In this document: positions 10,114-18,639 of the stretch, piece after piece
Position numbering within the stretch: the stretch's first letter is position 1
Layout of the letters: each line of letters starts with the position of its first letter
Source: an uncultured Sphingomonadaceae bacterium
GTDB taxonomy: Bacteria > Pseudomonadota > Alphaproteobacteria > Sphingomonadales > Sphingomonadaceae
Reading direction: 5' to 3'
Assembly (NCBI GenBank): GCA_903871605.1
Contig: CAIQHF010000048.1
Coordinates: forward strand, 62,001 to 126,000
DNA length: 64,000 bases
The notes under the pieces: generated by a model
The model's input: the letters and a program-made list of their open reading frames with translations, nothing else
Database searches by the model: none
Told to the model about the DNA's origin: nothing
Position numbers and translations under genes: made by a program

Positions 10114-10863
10114 TCAGAAGGTGGTGCGTCCGCCCGACGTGTCGAAGGTCGAAGCGGTGGTGAAGCTGCATTCCTCGGAGGCCATGAAGCAGATCATCGC
10201 CGCCGATTCCGCCACTTCGCCCAGGCGCGCCATCGGGATCTTGGAGCGCATATAATCGACCTGGCTCTGCGGGAGCTGCGCGAGGATCGGGCTCTCGAAG
10301 GTAGCCGGGGTCAACGCATTGGCGATCACGCCTTTCTCGGCGAGCTCCTTGCCCAGCGACTTGGTCAGCCCGATCACCCCTGCCTTTGAGGCGGAGTAAG
10401 CGGAGGCATTGGGGTTGCCCTCCTTGCCCGCGACCGAGGCGACGTTGACGATGCGGCCATAGCCGTTGGCCAGCAGGAAGGGCACGACCTCGCGGCAGCA
10501 GTAGAAGAGACCGTTCAGATTGATGTCGATCACGCGCTGCCAGCTGTCGATCGGGTATTCGTGGAGCGGCTGGGTGGCGCCGGTGATTCCCGCCGAGCAG
10601 ACGAGCACATCGATCTTGCCGAGCGCAGCGGCGCTCTCCTTGGCAGCGGCCGCGACGGCGGCGGGATCGGAGACGTCGAGCGAGACGACGTGCGTCGCCC
10701 CGATCTCGTCCTTGGTGGCGGCAAGCGCCTCGGCATTCATGTCCCACAGCGCGACCCTGCCGCCCTCTGCGACGATGCGCGCCGCGACGGCCTTGCCGAG
10801 CCCCGACGCGCCGCCGGTGACGATCGCGGCGCGGCCCGCATAGCGGCCCTGGTAGACGCTCAT
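10114..10863 (-). CDS. LRA5: L-2-keto-3-deoxyrhamnonate 4-dehydrogenase (SDR)
   Basis: A classical short-chain dehydrogenase of 249 residues. It shows the cofactor motif TGGASGLG near residue 16, the CSAG motif equivalent to NNAG, and the catalytic YSASK. In the Sphingomonas non-phosphorylating route, LRA5 oxidises L-2-keto-3-deoxyrhamnonate to the 2,4-diketo acid with NAD+. Assignment rests on its position between LRA6 and LRA2 genes and SDR features. The start ATG overlaps the LRA6 stop as ATGA. An unrelated SDR activity within the same pathway is possible but less likely. Confidence 0.85.
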   Translation of the reverse strand: MSVYQGRYAGRAAIVTGGASGLGKAVAARIVAEGGRVALWDMNAEALAATKDEIGATHVVSLDVSDPAAVAAAAKESAAALGKIDVLVCSAGITGATQPLHEYPIDSWQRVIDINLNGLFYCCREVVPFLLANGYGRIVNVASVAGKEGNPNASAYSASKAGVIGLTKSLGKELAEKGVIANALTPATFESPILAQLPQSQVDYMRSKIPMARLGEVAESAAMICFMASEECSFTTASTFDTSGGRTTF

Positions 10864-11714
10864 TTGGCCTTCCATGCGACGAAATCCTGGCGCTGTTCGC
10901 CGAGCTTCTCGATCCCCAGCGTCACGACGTCGCCGGCCTTGAGATACCAGGGCTCGGGCTTCTGCCCGAGGCCGACGCCCGGCGGCGTGCCCGTGGTGAT
11001 GACGTCGCCAGGCTCGAGCGTCATGATTTGCGAGCAATAGGCGACGATCTGCGCGACGGTGAAGATCATCGTCTTGGTGCTGCCGTCCTGGACCTGCTTG
11101 CCGTTGACCGCGAGCCACATCGACAGGTCCTGCGGGTCACCGACCTCGTCGGCGGTGACCAGCCACGGGCCGATCGGGCCGAAGGTCGGGAAGCCCTTGC
11201 CCTTGTCCCAGGTCGGGCCGCGCTCGGTCTGCCAGTGGCGCTCGGAGACGTCGTTCACGACGCAGTAGCCGGCCACATAGGAGAGCGCGTCGGCCTCCTC
11301 GACATAGCTCGCGGTGCGGCCGATCACGACCCCCAGCTCGACCTCCCAGTCGGTCTTCTTCGAATCGCGCGGGATGGTGACGGGGTCGTTGGGGCCCTGG
11401 ATGCAATTGACCCATTTATTGAACACCACCGGCTCTTCGGGGATCGGCAGGTTCGATTCGGCGGCATGGTCGGCATAGTTGAGGCCGATCGCGACGAACT
11501 TGCCGACGCCCGCGACGGGCGCACCGTAGCGCGTTTCGCCATCGACCAGCGGCAACGACGCGGGATCGATCGCCGCGAGCGTCGCGAGCGATTCGCGGGA
11601 CAGCGCGGCGCCGGTCAGGTCGGCGAGGTGACCGGACAGGTCGCGAATGCGGCCGTCGGCATCGATCAGGCCGGGCTTCTCGGCGCCCGTGGGGCCGTAG
11701 CGGCAGAGCTTCAT
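10860..11714 (-). CDS. LRA6: 2,4-diketo-3-deoxy-L-rhamnonate hydrolase (FAH family)
   Basis: A 284-residue fumarylacetoacetate hydrolase-family protein. It has the FAH core GLNYADHAAES, the acidic metal-site segment WEVELGVVIG, and the late TGTPPGVGLGQKP motif. In the LRA pathway the enzyme cleaves 2,4-diketo-3-deoxy-L-rhamnonate to pyruvate and L-lactate. It lies ten bases after the dehydratase gene and overlaps LRA5 by four bases. The L-lactate product explains the L-lactate dehydrogenase gene in the divergent operon. Confidence 0.9.
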   Translation of the reverse strand: MKLCRYGPTGAEKPGLIDADGRIRDLSGHLADLTGAALSRESLATLAAIDPASLPLVDGETRYGAPVAGVGKFVAIGLNYADHAAESNLPIPEEPVVFNKWVNCIQGPNDPVTIPRDSKKTDWEVELGVVIGRTASYVEEADALSYVAGYCVVNDVSERHWQTERGPTWDKGKGFPTFGPIGPWLVTADEVGDPQDLSMWLAVNGKQVQDGSTKTMIFTVAQIVAYCSQIMTLEPGDVITTGTPPGVGLGQKPEPWYLKAGDVVTLGIEKLGEQRQDFVAWKAK

Positions 11715-11724
11715 GCGGGGATCC

Positions 11725-12912
11725 TCAATGCGTGTAGGGACGATGGAGCGGGATGTCGCGGTTGAGCTCGACGCCGAAGCCCGGCTTGTCGAGTTCCGAC
11801 GCGCGGATGCGGCCGTTGACGGGGACGGGCTCGCCGAGCAGCTGTGGTGCGAACATCGGCACCACCTTGGTCGGCCCGGGATGCATCATCAGGAATTCGG
11901 CGAAGGGCGAATTATGCCGGGTGATGACGAAATGATAGGAATAGACCGACGAGCCATGCGGCACCATCATCACGCCCTTGCTGTCGGCATAGTTGGCGAT
12001 CTTGATGAGTTCGGTGACGCCGCCGCACCAGCCGACATCGGGCTGGATGATGTCGCAGCATTCCATATCCATCAGCATGCGGAAGCCCCAGCGCGTCGCC
12101 TCATGCTCGCCGGTGGTGACGAGCAACCCGGCGGGCACCTTCTTCTTGAGCGCGGCATAGGCCCAATAATCGTCGGGGCTCAGCGCCTCCTCGATCCACT
12201 TGAGCCCGCATTCGTTCCAGGCGCGATGCGCGAGCCGCGTGGCATAGTCGAGGTCGAGGCTCATCCAGCAATCGAGCATCAGCCAGAAGTCGTCGCCGCA
12301 GCGCGACCGCATCTCGGCAAGTTCGGCGATATTCTTGTGAAGCCCTTCAATCCCTTCGGCGGGGCCGTGGTGGAGCGCCATCTTGCCGCCGATGAACCCC
12401 ATCTCCTTGGCAAGATCGGGCCGTGCGCCGGTCGCGTAGAAGTGCAGCTCCTCGCGGACATTGCCGCCGAGCAGCTTGTAGACCGGCTCCTGCCGCAGCT
12501 TGCCGAGCAGATCCCAGAGCGCGAGATCGACGCCCGAAATGGCGTTCACCACCAGCCCCTTGCGACCATAATATTGGGTCGAGAAATACATCTGGTCCCA
12601 GATCTTCTCATAGTCCGCGGGATCGCGCCCCTCGAGGAAGCGGGCGAGATGCTTCTCGACGATGAAGCAGGCGGGCTCGCCGCCGGTGGTGACCGCGAAG
12701 CCGATCGTGCCGTCGGTCGCCTCTATCTCGACGACGAGCGTGCCGAGCACGTTGATCCCGAAGCTCTGTCGCGACTGCCGATATTCGGGGTAGCGCGCCA
12801 TCGGCGTCGCGATGTGGTCGTCGATCCAATGGCCTTCGCCCTGATCATGATAGTCGGCGCCGCCGCCCCGCACCACGAAGGCGCGGACATGAGCTATCTT
12901 CGGAAGCGCCAT
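11725..12912 (-). CDS. LRA3: L-rhamnonate dehydratase (enolase superfamily)
   Basis: A 395-residue protein of the mandelate racemase/enolase superfamily, the RhmD type. The N-terminal capping domain includes [13 protein letters not shown], and the barrel carries the metal ligands. By eye these are Asp214 (LDCWMSLD), Glu241/242 (IEEALSPDD) and Glu269 (GEHEATRWG), with a His at PHGSS near 319. It dehydrates L-rhamnonate to L-2-keto-3-deoxyrhamnonate. It is the first gene of the minus-strand operon; GAGAGG precedes its ATG, and a palindrome lies just upstream in the promoter shared with the IclR gene. Confidence 0.93.
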   Translation of the reverse strand: MALPKIAHVRAFVVRGGGADYHDQGEGHWIDDHIATPMARYPEYRQSRQSFGINVLGTLVVEIEATDGTIGFAVTTGGEPACFIVEKHLARFLEGRDPADYEKIWDQMYFSTQYYGRKGLVVNAISGVDLALWDLLGKLRQEPVYKLLGGNVREELHFYATGARPDLAKEMGFIGGKMALHHGPAEGIEGLHKNIAELAEMRSRCGDDFWLMLDCWMSLDLDYATRLAHRAWNECGLKWIEEALSPDDYWAYAALKKKVPAGLLVTTGEHEATRWGFRMLMDMECCDIIQPDVGWCGGVTELIKIANYADSKGVMMVPHGSSVYSYHFVITRHNSPFAEFLMMHPGPTKVVPMFAPQLLGEPVPVNGRIRASELDKPGFGVELNRDIPLHRPYTH

Positions 12913-12922
12913 ATATCCTCTC

Positions 12923-12939
12923 GTCTCATAATATGGGAC
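12923..12939. promoter_or_regulatory. Candidate IclR operator between divergent rhamnose operons
   Basis: GTCTCATAATATGGGAC is a 17-base near-palindrome with one mismatched pair and a one-base centre. It starts ten bases before the LRA3 start codon and lies 40 bases before the IclR gene. A further half-site-like TATTGGGAC lies at 12951-12959. The location in a 66-base divergent gap fits an operator controlling both directions. Confidence 0.55.
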
Positions 12940-12978
12940 TAGACATCATCTATTGGGACAAGTACGCCGGTTTTCGGA

Positions 12979-13749
12979 ATGGGTCAACGCAGGAAGAATC
13001 GCGTGGAGGCATCGACGACAGGCGGCAGCCAGACGCTGCTGCGGGGGCTCGACATCCTCGAAGCGGTCGGTCGCGGCCCGCTGCTGCTCGACGCGCTCGC
13101 CGCGGAGCTCGGCCTCACCAAGAGTACGACGCATCGCCTCGCGACGACGCTGGTCGAGCGCGGCTATCTGTCGTCGGCGCCGCGTGCGGGCTATCGGCTG
13201 GGGCCCAGGCTGCTCGATCTGGGGTCGCGCGCGCAGCGACAGATCGACCTGATCCAGGTCGCCCGACCGCATCTCGAGGCGCTCGCGACGCTGTCGGGCG
13301 ATACCGTGCATCTTGGCGTCCGCTCCGACGACAGCGCGCTCTATCTCGACAAGATACCGGGCAATCGCCGGATCGAGATCAGCTCGCGTGTCGGCGATCG
13401 CCATGCGCTCACCACCACCGGTCTGGGCAAGGCGCTGCTGCTCGACGGCGACGCCCGATCCTGGAAGGCGCTGCTCGCCGCGGAGGGCGCCAAGGGTGAT
13501 CGGACCGCGTGGCTCGAGCGGATGCGCGGCTATGCCGATGCCGGTCACGCCTTCGATCTCGAGGAGAATGAGGATCGCATCCGCTGCGTCGCGGCGCCGA
13601 TCCGCGACGCCAGCGGCGCGATCACCGCCGCGATCAGCGTGTCGAGCGCCGCCCAATATATGAAGGACGACCGTATGGCCGCGCTTGCCGCCGACGTCAG
13701 GCGAACCGCCGCGACGATCGGGGCGGGGCTGGGCTGGCACGTCGATTGA
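12979..13749 (+). CDS. IclR-family regulator of the rhamnose operons
   Basis: A 256-residue protein with an N-terminal winged helix, about residues 18-80 (TLLRGLDILEAV, LAAELGLTKSTTHRLATTL), and a C-terminal IclR effector-binding domain (TTGLGKALLLD, AAPIRDASGAITAAISVS). It is divergent from LRA3 and first in the plus operon with LRA1 and lldD, so it probably senses rhamnose or a pathway intermediate. The ATG at 12979 has a weak ribosome site; a GTG at 13003 follows AGGAAG by six bases and may be the true start. Confidence 0.88.
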   Translation: MGQRRKNRVEASTTGGSQTLLRGLDILEAVGRGPLLLDALAAELGLTKSTTHRLATTLVERGYLSSAPRAGYRLGPRLLDLGSRAQRQIDLIQVARPHLEALATLSGDTVHLGVRSDDSALYLDKIPGNRRIEISSRVGDRHALTTTGLGKALLLDGDARSWKALLAAEGAKGDRTAWLERMRGYADAGHAFDLEENEDRIRCVAAPIRDASGAITAAISVSSAAQYMKDDRMAALAADVRRTAATIGAGLGWHVD

Positions 13750-13760
13750 AGGAGAAGAGG

Positions 13761-14519
13761 ATGCTTTCCGGCAAGACCCTGCTCATCACCGGCGGATCGT
13801 CGGGGATCGGCCGCGCCACCGCGATCGCCGCCGCCAGGGCCGGCGCCGATGTCGCGATCAACTTTTTGGGGCATGACGAGGGCGCCCATTCGGCCGTCGC
13901 TGAGATCGAGGCGCTTGGTCGCAAGGCGATCGCGATCGAGGGCGACGTCTCGCTGCGCGACACCGCGCAGACCTTCGTGGCCCGCTCGGTCGAAGCGCTC
14001 GGCCGCGTCGATATCTTCGTCTCCAACGCGGGCATCTGCCCGTTCCACGCCTTCCTCGACATGCCCGCCGAGATTTTCGAGCGGACGATGGGCGTCAATC
14101 TGCACGGCGCCTTCTACATGGTGCAGGCGGCCGCCAACCAGATGGTCAAGCAGGGCGAGGGCGGGGCGATCGTCGCGGTGTCGTCGATCTCGGCGCTCGT
14201 CGGCGGCGAATATCAGACGCATTATACGCCCACCAAGGCGGGCGTGCATTCGCTGATGCAGTCGACCGCGATCGCGCTCGGCAAATATGGCATCCGTTGC
14301 AACTCGGTGCTTCCGGGCACGATCCTCACCGAGATCAATCGGGAGGATCTTGCCGACGAGGCGAAGCGGCGGAGGATGGAGGCGCGCATCCCGCTCGGTC
14401 GCCTGGGCGAGGCCGATGATCTCGCGGGACCGATCCTCTTCCTCGCCTCCGACATGGCGCGCTACGTCACCGGCGCGGCGCTGCTCGTCGACGGCGGCGC
14501 CTTCGTGAACCTCCAATAG
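13761..14519 (+). CDS. LRA1: L-rhamnose 1-dehydrogenase (SDR)
   Basis: A 252-residue short-chain dehydrogenase. It has TGGSSGIG at residues 10-17, [15 protein letters not shown], the catalytic YTPTK and the C-terminal [20 protein letters not shown]. The [17 protein letters not shown] and C-terminal FVNLQ segments match L-rhamnose 1-dehydrogenases as I remember them. It oxidises L-rhamnose to L-rhamnono-1,4-lactone, the first step of the pathway. The ATG at 13761 was chosen over an upstream in-frame TTG because AAGGAG lies at a proper distance. It follows the IclR gene by eleven bases. Confidence 0.92.
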   Translation: MLSGKTLLITGGSSGIGRATAIAAARAGADVAINFLGHDEGAHSAVAEIEALGRKAIAIEGDVSLRDTAQTFVARSVEALGRVDIFVSNAGICPFHAFLDMPAEIFERTMGVNLHGAFYMVQAAANQMVKQGEGGAIVAVSSISALVGGEYQTHYTPTKAGVHSLMQSTAIALGKYGIRCNSVLPGTILTEINREDLADEAKRRRMEARIPLGRLGEADDLAGPILFLASDMARYVTGAALLVDGGAFVNLQ

Positions 14520-14530
14520 GAAGCGTTGGC

Positions 14531-15679
14531 ATGAAGGTCGCTTCCGCGCTCGACTATCGCACGCTCGCCCGGCGGCGGCTGCCGCCCTTTCTGTTCGAAT
14601 ATATCGATGGCGGCTCCTATGCCGAAGTGACGCTCAAGCGGAACGTGGCCGAGCTCGAGCGCATCGCGCTGCGCCAGCGCGTGCTCACCGACGTCTCGAC
14701 GATCGACCTGACCACCCGGCTGTTCGGCGAGGATCTCGCTTTGCCGATCGGCCTCGGACCGATCGGGCTCGCCGGCATGAACGCGCGTCGCGGCGAGCGG
14801 CAGGCGGTCCGCGCCGCGGAGAAGGCGGGAATCCCCTTCGCGCTCTCCACCGTCTCCTGCTGCCCGATCGACGAGGTCGCCGATGCCGCGACCAAGCCCT
14901 TCTGGTTCCAGCTCTACATGATCCGCGACCGCGGCTTCATGCGCGAGCTGATCGCCAAGGCGAAGGCGGCGGGCTGCTCGACGATGATCTTCACCGTCGA
15001 CATGCCGCTGCCGGGCTCGCGCTACCGCGACGTCCATTCGGGGCTGTCGGGGGCATCGGGTCCGCTCGGGCAGCTGCGCCGCCTGTGGCAAGGGGCGACG
15101 CATCCCGGCTGGGCATGGGACGTCGGCATCAACGGCCGCCCGCACCAGCTGGGCAACGTCGCGCCGGTGCTCGGCCGCGACAGCGGGCTCGAGGATTTCC
15201 TCGGCTGGATGAAGACCAATTTCGATCCCTCGGTGACCTGGAAGGACCTCGACTTCATCCGCGAGACCTGGGACGGCCCGCTGATCATCAAGGGCATACT
15301 CGACGCCGAGGACGCGCGCGCCGCCGCCGACATCGGCGCGGACGGGATCGTCGTCTCCAACCATGGCGGGCGCCAGCTCGACGGCGTCCCCGCGACCGTC
15401 ACCGCGCTGCCGCCGATCGCCGACGCGGTGGGCGAACGGCTGACCGTGCTCGCCGACGGCGGGGTGCGCTCGGGGCTCGATGTCGTCCGGATGCTCGCGC
15501 TGGGGGCGAAGGGCGTTCTGCTCGGGCGCGCCTGGGTCTATGCGCTGGCGGGGGCGGGGCAGGCGGGCGTCGAGCATGTCCTGCGCATCTTCGAGGCCGA
15601 GATGCGTATCGCCATGGCGTTGACCGGCCGGACGCGGGTCGACCAGATTGACCGGAGCTGCATCGCGGATCTGCCATGA
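14531..15679 (+). CDS. lldD: FMN-dependent L-lactate dehydrogenase
   Basis: A 382-residue alpha-hydroxy-acid oxidase family protein. It has the family's N-terminal FEYIDGGSY, the catalytic His in [10 protein letters not shown], and the FMN-binding [21 protein letters not shown] region split across the last third. Length and start agree with LldD. It oxidises L-lactate to pyruvate at the membrane or quinone pool. Because LRA6 releases L-lactate, co-transcription with LRA1 completes conversion of rhamnose carbon to two pyruvates. It overlaps the following broken gene by an ATGA. Confidence 0.9.
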   Translation: MKVASALDYRTLARRRLPPFLFEYIDGGSYAEVTLKRNVAELERIALRQRVLTDVSTIDLTTRLFGEDLALPIGLGPIGLAGMNARRGERQAVRAAEKAGIPFALSTVSCCPIDEVADAATKPFWFQLYMIRDRGFMRELIAKAKAAGCSTMIFTVDMPLPGSRYRDVHSGLSGASGPLGQLRRLWQGATHPGWAWDVGINGRPHQLGNVAPVLGRDSGLEDFLGWMKTNFDPSVTWKDLDFIRETWDGPLIIKGILDAEDARAAADIGADGIVVSNHGGRQLDGVPATVTALPPIADAVGERLTVLADGGVRSGLDVVRMLALGAKGVLLGRAWVYALAGAGQAGVEHVLRIFEAEMRIAMALTGRTRVDQIDRSCIADLP

Positions 15680-16140
15680 CGGCGCCCGCCTCCGATCCGC
15701 TCGTCCCCCGGCTGTGCGCGATCGTCGGTCGGTCGCATGTGCTCACGGGCGCGGCCGGGACACGCCGCTTCGCCGCGGGCTATCGCTTCGGAACAGGGCA
15801 AGTTCGCCGCCGCCCACATCGACATGCCGGGCAGGCAGGCCGCTTCCGATCATGGTTATAGCGACCGTGTCCGCGCGATCGACGCCGACACGCCGACACA
15901 CCGACACGCCGGCACACGGTACGCTTCAACGCTGATCCCGCGCGCAGTTCGAGGCTTCGGGCAGCGCGGTCAAGGTGATGCTGTTCGCGGTGCGGCTCGA
16001 CGCCTTCGCCGAGGAGGCCGGGGCCGCGACCTTCCATATTGGCACCGACGATCCGGGTGATCTCGCCGAATTGCGTCGCGCGCGATCGACACGGCAGACT
16101 TACGCCTGGCACCCGAGTTCGTATTTCCCGGCAGCATAGA
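15676..16140 (+). pseudogene. dld: Decayed quinone-dependent D-lactate dehydrogenase gene
   Basis: The start ATG overlaps the lldD stop and encodes LCAIVGRSHVLTGAAGTRRF, matching the N-terminus of Dld. The frame then breaks. Two more Dld-like pieces follow. One is SDRVRAIDADTP around 15865-15897, resembling the HRVRDIEADTPARYNADP region of E. coli Dld. The other is SGSAVKVMLFAVRLDAFAEE and FHIGTDDPGDLAELRR at 15956-16075. Most of the ~570-residue protein is deleted, and an 8-base tandem repeat at 15887 marks one frameshift. The pathway here makes L-lactate, so loss of a D-lactate enzyme would be tolerated. Confidence 0.8.
15887..15918 (+). repeat. 8-base tandem repeat within the dld remnant
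   Basis: Four imperfect units of GACACGCC start at 15887, 15895, 15903 and 15911. They interrupt the dld remnant exactly where ADTPARFNADP would be expected, so expansion of this unit probably caused a frameshift. Confidence 0.7.
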
Positions 16141-16303
16141 GGATCGCTATGACGCGCTGACTTGGACTTCCGCTCCCGCCGAGATGCAGCGGATCGACGC
16201 CGCGCATCGACGTGATGGGAAGAGTGCGGGCGCCTTAGGCTAGCCATTGCGTAAGCAAAACCGCGCCGACAAAGTTTCAAAGTTCGGCAGCGGAAGAAGA
16301 TCG

Positions 16304-16723
16304 TCAGCCCCGATCGGGGAACGCCTCGAACTGCGGCAGCGCGTCGGTAATCTCGAACCAGGGCGCTTTCGAGCCGACGAAGATATGCATGCTGGGCTTG
16401 ATCGAGGGCTCGTCAAGCAGCGTTCCCATCGCGACGTGGACATATTGCCCATCCCGCACGAGCGAGTAGAGAAGCGAGCCGCACGAGCGGCAATGCGCAT
16501 CATAGTTCTGCGCATCGTCGCCGTAGCGAAGGATCTCGCCCTCACCTGCTGTGATGGCGAGCCGTGCGGCCTTGGCGCCGGCCAGCGGCTTGAACGCAGC
16601 ACCGGTCGACCGCCGGCACTGCGAACAATGGCAGTTCAGCGCGTACTCGAACAGGTCATCGACCTCGTAGGTGACACGCCCGCACAGGCAGCTGCCTTTC
16701 ACCGTCTGGTTCTCGACCGCCAT
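16304..16723 (-). CDS. GFA-family zinc-binding protein
   Basis: A 139-residue protein with the Cys pattern of the glutathione-dependent formaldehyde-activating (GFA/CENP-V) family: GSCLCGRVTYEV near residue 10, NCHCSQCRRSTG near 32 and HCRSCGSLLYS near 78. These Cys clusters bind zinc. The start at 16723 (MAVENQTVKGSCLCG) agrees with family length; a longer in-frame start would add 16 residues with no conservation. Most family members have no proven substrate, and nothing nearby points to formaldehyde metabolism. Confidence 0.85.
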   Translation of the reverse strand: MAVENQTVKGSCLCGRVTYEVDDLFEYALNCHCSQCRRSTGAAFKPLAGAKAARLAITAGEGEILRYGDDAQNYDAHCRSCGSLLYSLVRDGQYVHVAMGTLLDEPSIKPSMHIFVGSKAPWFEITDALPQFEAFPDRG

Positions 16724-16819
16724 GCAGTTCTCTCGATGTCCCTCTGAGCAACCTGGCCTCGCAAGCTCCACGCTCTGCCGCGTTCGTCGAAGCTCGGGGC
16801 TCGACGGCCTTTGTTGCCG

Positions 16820-17587
16820 CTACCACCCCGCCTCGCGAAGCGTCACCGCCTGCGTCCTGCTGATCGGAGCGACGACGCCACCTGCCAATCTCGCGCTGCC
16901 GCTACCCCGCGACCACTTCACCGCCTCAATCGCGTCCGCCGCAACCCACCACGACCGATGCGTACGATAGCCGTACGCCTGACCCAGCTCACCAAGCGCA
17001 TCCGCAAAGCGGGCGGTGATCATCTCGCAGCCAGCGTCGGTGTGGACCTTGAGATAATGGTCGTGCGCTTCCAGCGCGATGAGCCGTGCGGTGCGGAGCC
17101 GCGCTGGTAGCCGCCGCCGGAACAGGGCCTCCGCTTCGGGCAGAGGCGGCGCGACGATCCTGCGTTCCTCGACCACGACCGCAGGCGGTCGCCAGACCAG
17201 CGCGCGAATCGTCATAACGAGCAGCGAAATGACCAGAACCCGCCAGGCAAGCTCCCCCAGGTCGTGCCAGCCGAGCGGATAGCGCATCACCACCGTGTTC
17301 AGCACCATCACGAGGACCATCACGGGCGGCGTCATGGCCAGGCTATTGACGATCACCCGGCGGCCGAGCGATGCGACCAACCGGCTGAACGCTCTGTCAA
17401 TCGCGATGCCGATCGCGCCGCCCAGGACGATCGCGGCGAGCCAGTAGACGTAGCGCCGGACGATAGCAGCTTCGCCGGTGCCATACGGCCCGAGCACCCC
17501 CATCATCGCGCCGAGCGCCACGAGAATGGCGCCCTCGATCGCAATCCGGCGGAGGTGGGGTGGCACCGTGAAGTTCGCCGCATCCAT
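16820..17587 (-). CDS. Membrane-anchored LytTR transcription regulator
   Basis: A 255-residue protein. The N-terminal half has four hydrophobic helices between about residues 17 and 130. The C-terminal ~95 residues form a LytTR DNA-binding domain (LIALEAHDHYLKVHTDAG, YGYRTHRSWWVAADAIEAV). It is divergent from the DUF2306 membrane protein gene 100 bases away. Such TM-LytTR regulators frequently control a neighbouring membrane protein, so that gene is the likely target. There is no receiver domain, so the membrane segment probably senses the signal directly. Confidence 0.85.
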   Translation of the reverse strand: MDAANFTVPPHLRRIAIEGAILVALGAMMGVLGPYGTGEAAIVRRYVYWLAAIVLGGAIGIAIDRAFSRLVASLGRRVIVNSLAMTPPVMVLVMVLNTVVMRYPLGWHDLGELAWRVLVISLLVMTIRALVWRPPAVVVEERRIVAPPLPEAEALFRRRLPARLRTARLIALEAHDHYLKVHTDAGCEMITARFADALGELGQAYGYRTHRSWWVAADAIEAVKWSRGSGSARLAGGVVAPISRTQAVTLREAGW

Positions 17588-17686
17588 CCCCGTTCCATTC
17601 GCGCAGCCGATGCACCACTCGCGCAGATCACTCTATCGGCCGCGCCGGACTGCTGCAATCTCGCGGGCTCAAGGAGGAGTTCGGTC

Positions 17687-18361
17687 ATGATTACCCTGCG
17701 CAGACTTCTTTGGACCCTCGCCGCGATCTCCAGCGCGGGCGTGGCGCTGTATTCCTACCGGTATCTCGGCTACTCCGGCACTCGGTCTCCCGACGTTCTG
17801 GCTAATGCGCATGCGACGCCCTGGCTCGTGCTTCACGTTGTGGGCTCGGCCACTGCCCTCCTGTTTGGCTCGGTACAGCTGGTGCCGCGTGTCCGCAGCC
17901 GCTGGCCATGGCTGCATCGCCGGGTCGGGCGGCTCTATGCGAGCGGCTGCCTGGTCGGCGGCACGGGTGGCCTCGTCATGGCCTTCGGCTCCACCGCCGG
18001 TCCTTGGGCAACGCTCGGGTTCGGCGGGCTGGCGATCGCCTGGCTGGCGACGACGACAATGGCCTGGCGAACGGCAGTCACCCGAGACTATGCCGCACAC
18101 CGCGCCTGGGCGATCCGCTCCTGGTCGCTGACCTTCGCCGCCGTCACCTTCCGCTTGTGCCTGCCAATCTTCCCCCTGCTCGGGTTGCCGTTCGTCGAGG
18201 GCTACCGCGCCGCCTCGATTTACGCGTGGCTGATCAATCTCGGCGTCGCTGAGTGGATCGTGAGACGACCCGGCAGGACTGCGAGCCAGCGGGCCCCCAT
18301 CAATGCAGCGGACCAAGATAGCCGGCGAGAATCTGCTCCACCCGTGTTCGCCCCCGGATGA
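17687..18361 (+). CDS. DUF2306 membrane protein
   Basis: A 224-residue protein with about six hydrophobic helices. It matches the DUF2306 pattern: HATPWLVLHVVGSATALLFGSVQLVPRVR, then RWPWLHRRVGRLY and DYAAHRAWAIRSWSLTF, whose His/Arg residues are conserved in the family. AAGGAGG lies ten bases before the ATG at 17687. It is divergent from the LytTR regulator gene. Function of the family is unknown. Confidence 0.82.
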   Translation: MITLRRLLWTLAAISSAGVALYSYRYLGYSGTRSPDVLANAHATPWLVLHVVGSATALLFGSVQLVPRVRSRWPWLHRRVGRLYASGCLVGGTGGLVMAFGSTAGPWATLGFGGLAIAWLATTTMAWRTAVTRDYAAHRAWAIRSWSLTFAAVTFRLCLPIFPLLGLPFVEGYRAASIYAWLINLGVAEWIVRRPGRTASQRAPINAADQDSRRESAPPVFAPG

Positions 18362-18372
18362 ACCGGCGTCCA

Positions 18373-18412
18373 ACGTTCGGGCGCTCAGAGCAAGCTGCAA
18401 ACGCCCGAATGT
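18373..18412 (+). promoter_or_regulatory. Inverted repeat after the DUF2306 gene
   Basis: The arms ACGTTCGGGCG and CGCCCGAATGT pair over eleven positions with one mismatch, separated by 18 bases, twelve bases after the stop codon. There is no T-run, so it is not a standard intrinsic terminator. It may act in 3' end stability. Confidence 0.35.
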
Positions 18413-18639
18413 GGGGCGTCTCGGCCGCACACCTGGCGGCAAAAAATGCTCGTTGGGGCGCGGCACCGCTCGAACTTGGTGCCTCAGCCGCAAAACCTAA
18501 AATTCTGGCGGCGACCCCACTAGCCGACGGCATCGAGAAGCCGATGGCCGAAACTTATAGGCGGCAGAGCCGACCTGAATGACCGAATTTAAGTCTTCTT
18601 CACGTCGGCGCTTGTCGTTGTTAAGACATCTGCATCTCG

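Noticed and set aside
18373-18412. Inverted repeat considered as an intrinsic terminator
   Set aside because: The loop is 18 bases and no T-run follows on either side; kept only as a possible RNA structure.
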